NCBI GenBank assembly: GCA_964473365.1
Contig: CAYYOV010000008.1
Coordinates: 29,791 to 93,790, forward strand
Length of the DNA stretch: 64,000 nt
Source of the DNA: 2-02-FULL-55-14 sp964473365
GTDB lineage: Bacteria; Bacteroidota; Ignavibacteria; UBA10030
Direction: 5' to 3'
Of the stretch, positions 49,354-58,143 are shown piece by piece. Each line of letters begins with the position of its first letter. The first letter of the stretch is position 1. The position numbers and the translations under genes were made by a program. Under the pieces are notes generated by a model that was not told where the DNA came from, did not search any database, and saw only the letters and a program-made list of their open reading frames with translations.

Positions 49354-50463
49354 ATGCGACGGGGAAAACGCGCGTCTTGGTCGGGCCGATTGGGGCTTCT
49401 CGTCTTCTGGGCGTCGACCCTCATGGTGTCGTCCGTTGTCGCTCAGGACCGCTACTACTTCTACAGGCCTGAACAGACCCGTGGATCCGACGCATTCTTC
49501 AGCCCGCTGAACCTGATGTTGAATGGTTCGTTCGACGCCCTCCGCACGGACCCTGCAAATAATCGCGACATCCGGAAGATGTACTTCACCCGGACGTCAA
49601 CGATCGTGTGGTTCAACCTCCGCGATCCGATCGCCCGGATCAATGCCTATGGGTGGAAACGGTTCTGGCGCGAGGAATTCATCAATCTGAGTCTCGACAT
49701 CGAGGAGCTTCAATTCCTCCCGAACGTCGGCGACCACACGCTCGGCTACGGAATGCTGTACGCCAAGGTGACGGAATACTATCGTTATCACGAGTATCCA
49801 TCCCCTGTCCTTTGGGGCGTGGGCACGTCACTCGTCTTTCACTATGTCAACGAGATGATGCAGAGCGGGTACGAACTGAAGGTGAATGTCGATCATATCG
49901 CCGACATGTACGTGTTCAACACGCTCGGATTCGTCCTCTTCTCGTTCGACGGCGTCAAGCGCTTCTTCTCCGAAGACGTCCAGTTACTCGATTGGTCGCT
50001 GCAGCCCTTGTTGGTGCCGCGCAACATGAACCTCCAGAATGTGGGCCAGCAATTCGTCCTGCGTTATCCGCTCCCATGGGCTGACAAGTATGCCCCATTC
50101 ATATACTGGGGAGTAAATTCCGTTGTGGGCCTGAGCTATCGTTTTGACGATCGCCAACGGGTCGGACTAGGGGTCGGACAGTCTGTGAATGGCATGGAAC
50201 GACAGTCACGCGGAGAGTTTTGGAGGATGGTGCCGAAATTGGACGGCGCCGTCGGTGCCTTTTGGGATGACGACGGTTCCCTTCTCATGGGTGTTGTGGT
50301 CACGGGACCAAAGGTCCCCAACGTCCAGTTGAACATCTACCCCGGACTTGTCGACCTGTGGGGCATTCAGCCAGGTATGTATGTCGGGTACGGAAAACGG
50401 GACGATTTTGTGGCAGGGATAACCTTCATGTCGTTGCCTATCTCTGTGGGGTTCATGAAGTAG
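49354..50463 (+). CDS. DUF2279-like envelope protein
   Basis: From ATG 49354 the product is 369 residues, with a basic n-region (MRRGKRASWSG) and a hydrophobic segment ending SSVVAQ, consistent with a signal peptide. GTG 49324, overlapping the mce stop as GTGA, is an alternative start that would extend the n-region. Residues about 90-200 contain the YfiM/DUF2279-like helices (WKRFWREEFINLSLDIEEL, VNVDHIADMYVFNTLGFVLF), and the rest is beta-rich. Probably periplasmic or outer-membrane associated; function unknown. Confidence 0.65.
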   Translation: MRRGKRASWSGRLGLLVFWASTLMVSSVVAQDRYYFYRPEQTRGSDAFFSPLNLMLNGSFDALRTDPANNRDIRKMYFTRTSTIVWFNLRDPIARINAYGWKRFWREEFINLSLDIEELQFLPNVGDHTLGYGMLYAKVTEYYRYHEYPSPVLWGVGTSLVFHYVNEMMQSGYELKVNVDHIADMYVFNTLGFVLFSFDGVKRFFSEDVQLLDWSLQPLLVPRNMNLQNVGQQFVLRYPLPWADKYAPFIYWGVNSVVGLSYRFDDRQRVGLGVGQSVNGMERQSRGEFWRMVPKLDGAVGAFWDDDGSLLMGVVVTGPKVPNVQLNIYPGLVDLWGIQPGMYVGYGKRDDFVAGITFMSLPISVGFMK

Positions 50464-50490
50464 CGCTAGCGTCATATCAGTACGTACACA

Positions 50491-50520
50491 CCAAAGCCCG
50501 GTCTCCCGGGCTTTGGCTTT
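50491..50520 (+). terminator. Terminator after the DUF2279-like gene
   Basis: CCAAAGCCCG / CGGGCTTTGG perfect 10-bp stem with a 6-nt loop, followed by CTTT. The T-run is short. Confidence 0.7.
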
Positions 50521-50544
50521 CTGCACGTCTCGAACAATCGGCGG

Positions 50545-51096
50545 TTACATCTGCGGCCACAGCCAGCCGAACGTGCCGGCGGTCAGGAGTGCGTACAGCA
50601 TTCCGTCGAAAGCGCTCTTGGCTGTGACGCTCCATGGTTGTCGCCACCAGATCGAACGGCTGATGTCCGCAAACGAGTAGCAGGCGAAGGCCGTCGCGCC
50701 GACGAACCGGAACACCTCGAGATAATGGGCTCCCGGCTCCAACGCGCGCGACGCGATGTAAGCGGCATACACACTCACCGCGATCGAAAAGAGAAACCAA
50801 CCGGTCAGCTCTTTCGTCATCGAGGGCGTCGTTCCGCCCCAGATCGTGATGTGGGCATTGGGCCCCTTCTTGATCTTCTCCTGAAACTCGGGTGACGAGA
50901 ACTCCTTCATGTCGCTCGCCTTTGGGAGCGCATATGTCCCGTCCGGCAGGTTTAGCTTCCTCAACGCATCTGCGGCGGCTCCTTCGTCGGGCAGTTTCGC
51001 AAAGTCGTTTGCGTGGTATTTGAGCGCCATGTGGACGATGGTGCTCATGATGAACACAAAGACGGCCGACACCAGGATCGGCAGCCACAAGGACAT
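50545..51096 (-). CDS. Conserved hypothetical membrane protein
   Basis: The 183-residue product has an N-terminal membrane helix (LPILVSAVFVFIMSTIVHMAL), a charged extramembrane part (about 30-85) and three further helices (ELTGWFLFSIAVSVYAAYIA, FRFVGATAFACYSFA, DGMLYALLTAGTFGWLW). ATG 51096 (MSLWLPI) is slightly favoured over 51108. No known family or catalytic motif was recognised. It sits alone between an envelope-protein gene and citrate synthase. Confidence 0.6.
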   Translation of the reverse strand: MSLWLPILVSAVFVFIMSTIVHMALKYHANDFAKLPDEGAAADALRKLNLPDGTYALPKASDMKEFSSPEFQEKIKKGPNAHITIWGGTTPSMTKELTGWFLFSIAVSVYAAYIASRALEPGAHYLEVFRFVGATAFACYSFADISRSIWWRQPWSVTAKSAFDGMLYALLTAGTFGWLWPQM

Positions 51097-51194
51097 GATG
51101 GTTACCATACGCGACCTTCCGGAGAGGTGAGGGGGTCAGTGGACCGCATACGCTGTGGAATCTACTTCCCCGCGTTCCCGAAAGCAAGAATGAA

Positions 51195-51224
51195 GAAGCC
51201 CGGACCAGAACCGGCCCGGGCTTC
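51195..51224 (-). terminator. Terminator of citrate synthase gene
   Basis: GAAGCCCGG / CCGGGCTTC with inner GG/CC pairing; on the minus strand it is followed by TTCATTCTT. Confidence 0.78.
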
Positions 51225-51249
51225 CGTGAAACAGGTGGCGTTCGCTCGT

Positions 51250-52542
51250 TTACTTGCGCTTCGCCATCGGAATGACGTCGCGGCTCTCGGAACCAAGGTA
51301 GATCTGCCGCGGACGGGCGATCTTTTGGTCCTTGTCCAGCAAGAGCTCCTGCCACTGGGCCAGCCATCCTGACGTCCGCGGAATAGCGAACAGCACCGTG
51401 AACGCATCGGTCGGGAATCCCATGGCCTGATAGATGATGCCGGAATAGAAGTCGACGTTCGGATACAGCTTGCGCTTCACGAAGTAGTCGTCTTCCAGCG
51501 CGATCCGTTCCAGCTCGATCGCAATGTCGAGCAGCGGATTGCGTCCCGTGACCTCGAAAACATCCTCGGCCGCTTTCTTGATGATCTTGGCGCGCGGATC
51601 GTAGTTCTTATAGACGCGGTGCCCGAAGCCCATGAGCCGCTTCTCGCCATGGCCTTCTTTCACGTCCTTGATGAAGGCAGGGATCTTCTCCTTCGAGCCG
51701 ATCTCTTTGAGCATCGTCAGCACCTGCTCGTTCGCTCCACCATGGAGCGGACCATACAAGGCCGCCGCGGCCCCGGCGCACGACACATACGGATCGGCGT
51801 ACGAGCTTCCGATGCTCCGCATCGCGTTCGTGCCGCAATTCTGTTCGTGGTCGGCATGCAGGATGAAGAGGATGTCCAGCGCACGCTCGAGAACGGGATC
51901 GACCTTGTATTTCGACTCGATCCGCTTGTACATCATGGCAAGAAAATTACCGGTGTAGCTGAGCTCGTCGCTCGGGTACACATACGGCAGGCCGACGCGA
52001 TGGCGATATCCGTAAGCCCCGATCGTCGGCATCTTCGCGATGAGCCGGTAGATCTGGCGTTTCCGCACTTCCGGGTCGTGAATGAGCTTCGCGTCCGGGT
52101 AGAACGTCGACAGGGCGGCAACAGTACTCACGAGCATGCCCATCGGATGTGCATCCGGATGGAAGCCTTCCATGAACTTCTTGATGTTCTCGTGTAACAT
52201 CGAATGCCGAATGATCCACGAATTGAAGTCCTTCAGTTGCCCTTCTGTCGGCAGCTCGCCGTTCAGCAAGAGGTAGGCAACCTCGAGGTACGACGCCTTT
52301 TCCGCGAGTTGCTCGATCGGATAGCCACGATAGCGCAGGATCCCTTTGTCGCCGTCGATATACGTGATCGTGCTCTTGCACGACGCCGTGTTCATGAACG
52401 CCGGGTCGTACGTCATCAGACCAAAATCGTCCGGACCCGTCTTGATCTGTCGCAGGTCCATTGCTTTGATGGTTCCATCTTGGATCGGGACCTCGTACGC
52501 CTTCCCGGTCCGACTGTCGGTGATACTCAGGTGGTCGGCCAC
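51250..52542 (-). CDS. gltA: Citrate synthase
   Basis: The 430-residue type II-length enzyme has catalytic and substrate residues in LHADHEQNCGTNAMR, GPLHGGANE (catalytic His), MGFGHRVYKNYDPRAK and NVDFYSGIIYQAMGFP (catalytic Asp). It condenses oxaloacetate and acetyl-CoA. It starts at ATG 52542 with AGGAGGGTC-type sequence just upstream on the minus strand (complement of gaccctcct). It is monocistronic, flanked by terminators on both sides, and complements acetyl-CoA synthetase elsewhere in the window. Confidence 0.96.
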   Translation of the reverse strand: MADHLSITDSRTGKAYEVPIQDGTIKAMDLRQIKTGPDDFGLMTYDPAFMNTASCKSTITYIDGDKGILRYRGYPIEQLAEKASYLEVAYLLLNGELPTEGQLKDFNSWIIRHSMLHENIKKFMEGFHPDAHPMGMLVSTVAALSTFYPDAKLIHDPEVRKRQIYRLIAKMPTIGAYGYRHRVGLPYVYPSDELSYTGNFLAMMYKRIESKYKVDPVLERALDILFILHADHEQNCGTNAMRSIGSSYADPYVSCAGAAAALYGPLHGGANEQVLTMLKEIGSKEKIPAFIKDVKEGHGEKRLMGFGHRVYKNYDPRAKIIKKAAEDVFEVTGRNPLLDIAIELERIALEDDYFVKRKLYPNVDFYSGIIYQAMGFPTDAFTVLFAIPRTSGWLAQWQELLLDKDQKIARPRQIYLGSESRDVIPMAKRK

Positions 52543-52754
52543 GGTGATGACCCTCCTAGAATGTATTTCGCGTCCTCAGTGACTCCGGGTCGCTCACGTG
52601 CTGAGCGGAACCCCTGGAGTGTGCACGTACTGCATACATGAATGTAGTCAGAGAGTGTTGGCGATACAAGCAGAGACGCATGAGAAGCGTATTGCCCAGT
52701 TCCGATTCTAGGAAGTCGGAATACATCGAGGCGATCGAGCGATTCCAAAAAATG

Positions 52755-52784
52755 AAAAGGGCTCCCGGCATCGGGAGCCCTTTT
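52755..52784. terminator. Perfect bidirectional terminator
   Basis: AAAAGGGCTCCCG-GCAT-CGGGAGCCCTTTT is a perfect 13-bp stem with T-runs for both strands. It ends the minus-strand lipoprotein gene at 52808. Confidence 0.93.
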
Positions 52785-52807
52785 GAGGAGAAGGCGACGT
52801 GGAGCGT

Positions 52808-53524
52808 TCAGTCTTTGGTGCCGTCCCGGTTATTGTCTTTGAAGACCCGGATCGATGCCTTCAGATTCTCGTCGATCACCCCCTCATTATTCGTGTCGGT
52901 CGGATCGACAAGCCCTCCACCAGGAGCCTGGAACCACCCTGAGGAACTGACGAGGAGAGTGGAGTTGGCCTCAGAAGTTCCTTGGTCGACGACCAAAGCG
53001 GGACTGAGGTCGATCTTCTGCTTGGCATCTACCTTTGAACGGTACGAGAAGGAGGTCGCAGCCAGGCCAGTACGATAGACGGTTCCATCGATGATGATGC
53101 TGTACCGCTCCCCGGCCAGGAAGTCCGCGAACGCAGCCTGTTCGGCCGACGGCAGCGCAGCGATCTCGGGGGATTCGACACGATGGACGTCGAACTCGAT
53201 ACGACTATACGTGCCGAAGGGGACGGTGGCAAGCCCGACCTGCTGGACTGCGCCTGCGAGCGACAGTTCGAGGACGATCGGCTGTGACCGGAAGTTCAGG
53301 CTGTCCTCTCCAGCGGTCTTGAACTTGATGTCGCGGAGGACGAGCCGGGCCCTCGTGATGCGGACGGAATCGACAGCAGTGCCGCCGGAGGTTTTTGCTA
53401 ACACCGCCTGCGACGTGTACCGTGTTGACAGCGTGAGCTGACCGTCGGCTGCCGGCGACGTCGAGTCGGAACAACCGACGATGAACGCAGAGATGATGAG
53501 CGTAGTGAGACCGATGATCTTCAA
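52808..53524 (-). CDS. DUF4382-like lipoprotein
   Basis: The 238-residue product starts at TTG 53524, selected because AGGAGG lies 7 nt upstream (53532-53537 complement). This gives the clean lipoprotein signal MKIIGLTTLIISAFIVGC with a lipobox Cys at 18. The beta-rich body contains VDSVRITRARLVLRDIKF and VPFGTYSRIEFDVHRV, as in DUF4382-type domains. An acidic, possibly Ca2+-binding tail (DPTDTNNEGVIDENLK, VFKDNNRDGTKD) follows. Likely outer-membrane or surface lipoprotein of unknown role. Confidence 0.72.
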   Translation of the reverse strand: MKIIGLTTLIISAFIVGCSDSTSPAADGQLTLSTRYTSQAVLAKTSGGTAVDSVRITRARLVLRDIKFKTAGEDSLNFRSQPIVLELSLAGAVQQVGLATVPFGTYSRIEFDVHRVESPEIAALPSAEQAAFADFLAGERYSIIIDGTVYRTGLAATSFSYRSKVDAKQKIDLSPALVVDQGTSEANSTLLVSSSGWFQAPGGGLVDPTDTNNEGVIDENLKASIRVFKDNNRDGTKD

Positions 53525-53710
53525 GGGGATTCCTCCTGGATGAATGATGGATAATCGCTCCACCATGCTACGAAAAACGGTAGAGGGAGGATGTGCCGTG
53601 GGGCACGGATAAGACTATTCGGTCTGAAACGGCGAGAAACACGGCGAAACGATGTGCGCGGCCGCACTACATACAGTATGCACGTCCCGCGCAGGACGGA
53701 ACGACCAGCG

Positions 53711-54241
53711 TTAGCGTCGTAGCGACCGACTGACCCAGATCGGCATACGATAGTCTCGGTCTTCGGCCGCGTACAAGAGCAGGAGATCCATCGTTGGAAG
53801 GAACCGGACATATCCGGTCTCATCCACAAAATCTCTTGGTTTGCTTAGGATCCCGAAAACGATCACGTACTGTCCACGTGAGACCATCGGTCCGCGCCGT
53901 TGATAGTCGCTTTCAGTCTGGAAAGGCGCGTCGAGGTAGGCCACAAGATTGACCGGGTCATTGTTGTTGTTCTGCCCGGACAATTGCACGTAGTCCCGTT
54001 TCTCGGGGATGATGACCGGCCGCTGGGTGATCGTGCCGCGGAAGGTAACGGTCTTGCCGATCCATTCCTGGGCTGCGGAGTACATCAGGCGGTTGTAGAA
54101 TGTGTAGTCGGCACGGTCCAAGACACGCTTGATCTCGTATGTGTCGTACCGTTCCGCCTGCGCGGACGCGTCTGCGGAGATCAGTGAAACGGCTGCGATC
54201 GCCAGGACGGCGGAGCTACGGAGTAGAGGCCTTCTGGACAT
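53711..54241 (-). CDS. Secreted protein with OB-like domain, unknown function
   Basis: The 176-residue product has a signal peptide (about 1-28, ending ASAQ) and a small beta-rich domain: EWIGKTVTFRGTITQRPVII, PVNLVAYLDAP, GQYVIVFGILSKP. The pattern resembles periplasmic OB-fold proteins, but no family was recognised. Its 5' end overlaps the last 26 bases of the permease gene upstream, so the two are co-expressed. Confidence 0.62.
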   Translation of the reverse strand: MSRRPLLRSSAVLAIAAVSLISADASAQAERYDTYEIKRVLDRADYTFYNRLMYSAAQEWIGKTVTFRGTITQRPVIIPEKRDYVQLSGQNNNNDPVNLVAYLDAPFQTESDYQRRGPMVSRGQYVIVFGILSKPRDFVDETGYVRFLPTMDLLLLYAAEDRDYRMPIWVSRSLRR

Positions 54242-55691
54242 TGATCTTCCGCCACAGAAAGAAGACGGGGATTCCTACCAGGACGATGAGGAGCCCCGGC
54301 CACGTGTACTGGGGCTTGTAAATGAGCAGGTCGATGCAGATCGCCGTCGCGGCCACGATGTAGAGCCCTGGAATGATCGGGTACCCAAAGGCGCGATACG
54401 GGCGCTCGACGTCGGGGCGCGTTCGGCGAAGGATGAAGATGCCTGCGACCGTCAAGATGTAGAAAATGAGGACCGCAAAGATCACGTAGTCAAGCAGGTC
54501 TCCATACGTACCCGAGAGGCAAAGAGCGGAGGCCCAAATGCCCTGGAGCACCAGCGCGGCAGCCGGCACGCCGCGTACATTCAGGTCGCCCGCCTTGCGG
54601 AAGAAGAGACCATCCTTGGCCATCGCATAGTAGACGCGGGCGCCAGCGAGGATCAGTCCGTTGTTGCAGCCAAACGTCGATACCATGATCAGAACGGCCA
54701 TCAGGATCGCCGCGGTATCGCCGAAGATGACCGACATGACGGCAGTGCCGACTCGGTCGGAGGTCGCAAATTGAATGCCCCGCGCTGCCGCATCGACCCC
54801 GTCGGGCGAACCGGCGACGGGAAGGACGAGGATGTATGAGATGTTGGCGAGCAGGTAGATCACGGTCACGATCCCGGTGCCGAGGGCAAGGCTCAACGGG
54901 ATGTTCCGCTTCGGGTTGATCACCTCGCCGGCGGTGAACGTGATGTTGTTCCACGCATCACTGGAGAAGAGCGAGCCTACCATCGCAACACCGATGGCGG
55001 CGATGAGCAACATGCCGGTCAGCGGTTCGGTTGACAACGAACCATCGGCGGCGACGCGCGTCCATGACGAATCCCAGAACGCCGCCCAATTCTGCTCGGT
55101 GGCGACGAGATTCCGACCGACCGCGATTCCGAGGACGATGAGTGCCAGCAGGGCCAGTGTCTTCGCGATGGTGAAGGTGTTCTGGACCGCCTTCGCCTCT
55201 CTGACCCCGCGAAGGTTGATGCCGGTCAGCACGGCAATGCTGACGATCGCCACGATCTGCGCCGCGGAGACGCGCAGACCTGCGATCGAGAACAACGTCT
55301 GCGATTCGGAGAGCGAGGGGACGAGAACAGCGGTGAACTTGGCGAAGGCTACGCCGACTGCGGCGATCGTTCCCGACTGGATGACCATGAACAATGTCCA
55401 GCCGTACAAGAAGCCGATGAGGGGATTGTATGCCTCTCGGAGATAGACGTACTGACCACCGGCATGAGGCATCATTCCGGCCAGTTCGCCGTAGCTGAGT
55501 GCGGCGGTGATCGTCACGACGCCGGTGATCAGCCAGACGAGGAGTAACATCCCTGGGGACCCGACCGTGCGGGCGATGTCCGCGCTGACGATGAAGATGC
55601 CGGACCCGATCATCGATCCGACGACGATCATCGTAGAATCCAGAAGGCCGAGTGCGCGCCGGAATTCACCGTGCGGTGCGTGGTCGCTCAT
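54216..55691 (-). CDS. APC-family amino acid permease
   Basis: The 491-residue transporter has about 12 helices, the TM1 signature MIVVGSMIGSGIFIVSADIA, TM3 AGGQYVYLREAYNPLIGFLYG and the TM6 region SLFSSDAWNNITFTAGEVINP, as in LAT-like APC permeases. It probably takes up or exchanges amino acids at the inner membrane. It is the second of two tandem permease genes; a hairpin separates it from the other. Confidence 0.88.
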   Translation of the reverse strand: MSDHAPHGEFRRALGLLDSTMIVVGSMIGSGIFIVSADIARTVGSPGMLLLVWLITGVVTITAALSYGELAGMMPHAGGQYVYLREAYNPLIGFLYGWTLFMVIQSGTIAAVGVAFAKFTAVLVPSLSESQTLFSIAGLRVSAAQIVAIVSIAVLTGINLRGVREAKAVQNTFTIAKTLALLALIVLGIAVGRNLVATEQNWAAFWDSSWTRVAADGSLSTEPLTGMLLIAAIGVAMVGSLFSSDAWNNITFTAGEVINPKRNIPLSLALGTGIVTVIYLLANISYILVLPVAGSPDGVDAAARGIQFATSDRVGTAVMSVIFGDTAAILMAVLIMVSTFGCNNGLILAGARVYYAMAKDGLFFRKAGDLNVRGVPAAALVLQGIWASALCLSGTYGDLLDYVIFAVLIFYILTVAGIFILRRTRPDVERPYRAFGYPIIPGLYIVAATAICIDLLIYKPQYTWPGLLIVLVGIPVFFLWRKINVQKASTP

Positions 55692-55761
55692 CGATCGTTC
55701 TCCGAGGTGGGTGGTACAGCAGCAGGCCTGCCTACCGAGATCGGTTCTCTACAAGTCAGGC

Positions 55762-55790
55762 AGGCCCGCACCGGGATCCGATGCGGGCCT
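55762..55790 (-). terminator. Hairpin between the tandem permease genes
   Basis: AGGCCCGCA / TGCGGGCCT is a perfect 9-bp stem with a further CGG/CCG-type pairing inside. No strong T-run on the minus strand, so termination may be partial. Confidence 0.6.
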
Positions 55791-55801
55791 GAGCAGACCG
55801 A

Positions 55802-57322
55802 CTAGGAAAGGTTTTTCTGCACGACGCTGTGTTTGCGTCCGTAGAGGACGTAGATGAACATGCCGAGGAACAGCCAGATGAATAAGCGCTCCCACGTTAC
55901 AGCAGGAAGGCTTGCCATCAATGCCAGCGATACGCCGATGCCCATGATCGGAACGAACGGAACCCAGGGGGTCTTGAACGGTCGATGGAGGTCCGGACGC
56001 CGGACGCGGAGGATCCAGATGCCGGCCGACACGATCACGAACGCGAAGAGCGTGCCGATCGAAACCAGATGGCCGAGGTCGCTGATCGGAAGGAGGGCCG
56101 GGAGGAAGGCCACAAGCGATCCAACCACGATCGTCGAAAGCCACGGTGTACGGAACTTGGGATGGATGGTGCCGACCCAGGCTGGGAGCAGACCGTCGCG
56201 CGACATTGAATAGAACACACGCGATTGACCGAGTAACATGACCAGCATGACCGTGGCCAGACCGAAGATCGCTCCGGCTTTGACCAGGAAGCTACCCCAT
56301 GCGAGGCCTGCGACGTCGATGCCCACCGCGACCGGGTCGGGAACGTTGAGCCGTTCGTAGCTGACCATGGCCGTGAGCAGGCCAGAGACGGCGATATAGA
56401 GAATGGTGCACACGATGAGCGAACCGAGGATTCCGATCGGCATGTCGCGTTGTGGGTTCTTCGCCTCCTGGGCCGCTGTCGAGACGGCGTCAAACCCGAT
56501 ATAGGCGAAGAAGACGACGGCTGCCCCAGTAGCGATGCCCGACCAGCCGAATTCCCCGTAGGTCCCCGTGTTCTCGGGGATGAAGATCTTCCAGTTCTGA
56601 GCCACGACCTCGGGATGTGTCCAGACGAAATGGGTCGCAATGCCGATGAAGATGAGCACGATCCCGACCTTCACAACAACGATAGCAGAATTGAAATTGG
56701 CTGATTCCTTGATGCCGACAACCAGGATGCCCGACACAAGCAGGACAATGATGAACGCGACAAGGTTGAACACCCCCGTCGCTGTCGGCAAACCAGCGAG
56801 ATCCACTCCTGCTGCAACTGTGCTGACCGCTGTCCAACGTTCGTTCAGGAAGACGAGGGCCGTACCGGGTGTGGCGGTCAATTCTGGAGGGAGGTAGATC
56901 CCGAAATCCTGAAGGAAGCTGACGAAGTATCCGCTCCAGCCGGATGCGACCGTTGCCGCACCGAGGGCGTACTCGAGCACCAGGTCCCAACCAATGATCC
57001 ACGCGAACAACTCGCCCATCGTGGCGTAGCCGTACGTGTACGCAGAGCCGGCGATCGGAATGAGCGATGCGAATTCCGCATAGCAGAGTCCGGCGAACGC
57101 GCACGCGATCCCGGCGAGGACGAATGAGAGGACGATGGCCGGGCCGGCATGTTGCGCTGCCGCCTGACCGGTGAGGACGAAGATGCCGGCGCCGATGATG
57201 GCTCCGATGCCCAGCGTGACCAGGTTCATCGGCCCGAGGGCGCGTTTCAGGCTGTGCTCGCCCGACTCTTGTGATTCCGTCAGGAGTCGCTCAAGCGGCT
57301 TCACGGCCAGCAGTTTGCTCAT
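55802..57322 (-). CDS. Amino acid permease, CAT-like APC family
   Basis: The 506-residue transporter carries the N-terminal motif LKRALGPMNLVTLGIGAIIGAG (split: LKRALGPMNL, GIGAIIGAGIFVLTG), CYAEFASLIPIAGSAYTYGY in TM3, and AAVVFFAYIGFDAVSTAAQE in TM6, typical of cationic/broad-specificity CAT-like permeases. About 12-14 helices. Its 460-bp upstream region contains no recognised riboswitch. Probable role: amino acid import. Confidence 0.9.
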   Translation of the reverse strand: MSKLLAVKPLERLLTESQESGEHSLKRALGPMNLVTLGIGAIIGAGIFVLTGQAAAQHAGPAIVLSFVLAGIACAFAGLCYAEFASLIPIAGSAYTYGYATMGELFAWIIGWDLVLEYALGAATVASGWSGYFVSFLQDFGIYLPPELTATPGTALVFLNERWTAVSTVAAGVDLAGLPTATGVFNLVAFIIVLLVSGILVVGIKESANFNSAIVVVKVGIVLIFIGIATHFVWTHPEVVAQNWKIFIPENTGTYGEFGWSGIATGAAVVFFAYIGFDAVSTAAQEAKNPQRDMPIGILGSLIVCTILYIAVSGLLTAMVSYERLNVPDPVAVGIDVAGLAWGSFLVKAGAIFGLATVMLVMLLGQSRVFYSMSRDGLLPAWVGTIHPKFRTPWLSTIVVGSLVAFLPALLPISDLGHLVSIGTLFAFVIVSAGIWILRVRRPDLHRPFKTPWVPFVPIMGIGVSLALMASLPAVTWERLFIWLFLGMFIYVLYGRKHSVVQKNLS

Positions 57323-57783
57323 ACAGGGTCCCTTCGGTTGAACATGACATCGTGATGTGGAATGGAATGATGTTTCCCCTTTTTTCGCGAAGAATCAAGC
57401 GGAAAAACCGGACATCGAACATGGTCGGCTCGTTGCAAGGCCACCCAGCCTTGGGCGATGAGGCTGCTGTCTTTCTCGGTGAAGCGTTCGTCGTTGGACC
57501 ACCGATCTTCACTGTCCATTGTCGGCGGTCTTCCACCGCCTTTACCTGCGTGGCGGAATGGGGTGCTTACCTGTGAAGCGGGGCCAGACCGTCGAAAGGT
57601 GACGGAGGACGAATGTCAGACGGGCGAAGATCGACCGACCGCTCAAGTGCATGGAGAAAAGTGAGCACCTGGCTGGCGCACTTCATTACATCGAGAGGAG
57701 GGAGGTGCGTCTTGCTCGCACAGAGACTTTCGGGTATATTCTATCGTCAGCGGCACGATGCAATGCGGCTGATCATGTACGTT
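57323..57783. other. Upstream region of permease and tRNA-Leu
   Basis: No supported gene. A short GGCGGT/ACCGCC hairpin occurs at 57524-57540. The right end holds the tRNA-Leu promoter. A 66-codon minus-strand frame (57319-57519) has no recognisable product. Confidence 0.45.
57712..57740 (+). promoter_or_regulatory. Sigma-70-type promoter of tRNA-Leu
   Basis: TTGCTC (57712-57717), a 17-bp spacer and TATATT (57735-57740). The predicted start is about 37 nt before the tRNA. Confidence 0.7.
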
Positions 57784-57838
57784 GCCGAAGTGGCGGAATT
57801 GGCAGACGCGCTGGACTCAAAATCCAGTACGGCTCACA
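57784..57838 (+). tRNA. tRNA-Leu (CAA), first 55 nt before assembly gap
   Basis: Acceptor, D-arm and anticodon arm (loop CTCAAAA, anticodon CAA) are present; the rest is lost in Ns. The 55 nt are identical to the start of the complete tRNA at 57939, which suggests the same gene on two overlapping contig ends. Confidence 0.85.
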
Positions 57839-57938
57839 NNNNNNNNNNNNNNNNNNNNNNNNNNNNNNNNNNNNNNNNNNNNNNNNNNNNNNNNNNNNNN
57901 NNNNNNNNNNNNNNNNNNNNNNNNNNNNNNNNNNNNNN
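57839..57938. other. Assembly gap (100 N) at tRNA-Leu
   Basis: Exactly 100 Ns between a 55-nt tRNA-Leu prefix and a complete tRNA-Leu that begins with the same 55 nt. Confidence 0.99.
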
Positions 57939-58024
57939 GCCGAAGTGGCGGAATTGGCAGACGCGCTGGACTCAAAATCCAGTACGGCTCACACCGTGTG
58001 AGGGTTCGAGTCCCTCCTTCGGCA
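57939..58024 (+). tRNA. tRNA-Leu (CAA anticodon), complete
   Basis: The 86-nt class II tRNA has acceptor GCCGAAG/CTTCGGC, anticodon stem CTGGA/TCCAG with loop CTCAAAA, a long variable arm (ACGGCTCACACCGTGTG), T-arm GAGGG-TTCGAGT-CCCTC and discriminator A. CCA is not encoded. Confidence 0.95.
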
Positions 58025-58143
58025 CGAATCATTGTAAATTGCACATCTAGAAATTGGACATTGACGCGTGGTCGAAGACCTCCTCGGCATGGCGCGACCT
58101 GCCGTCACTCCTCAGGAGTCTGGCTTGATGTAACTCTGCTACG

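Noticed and set aside
57323..57600. Glycine or lysine riboswitch upstream of the permease gene
   Set aside because: No conserved aptamer core sequences or stacked helices could be recognised by eye.
57784..58024. Two tandem tRNA-Leu genes
   Set aside because: The exact 55-nt identity on both sides of a 100-N gap is better explained by overlapping contig ends; only one complete tRNA is accepted.
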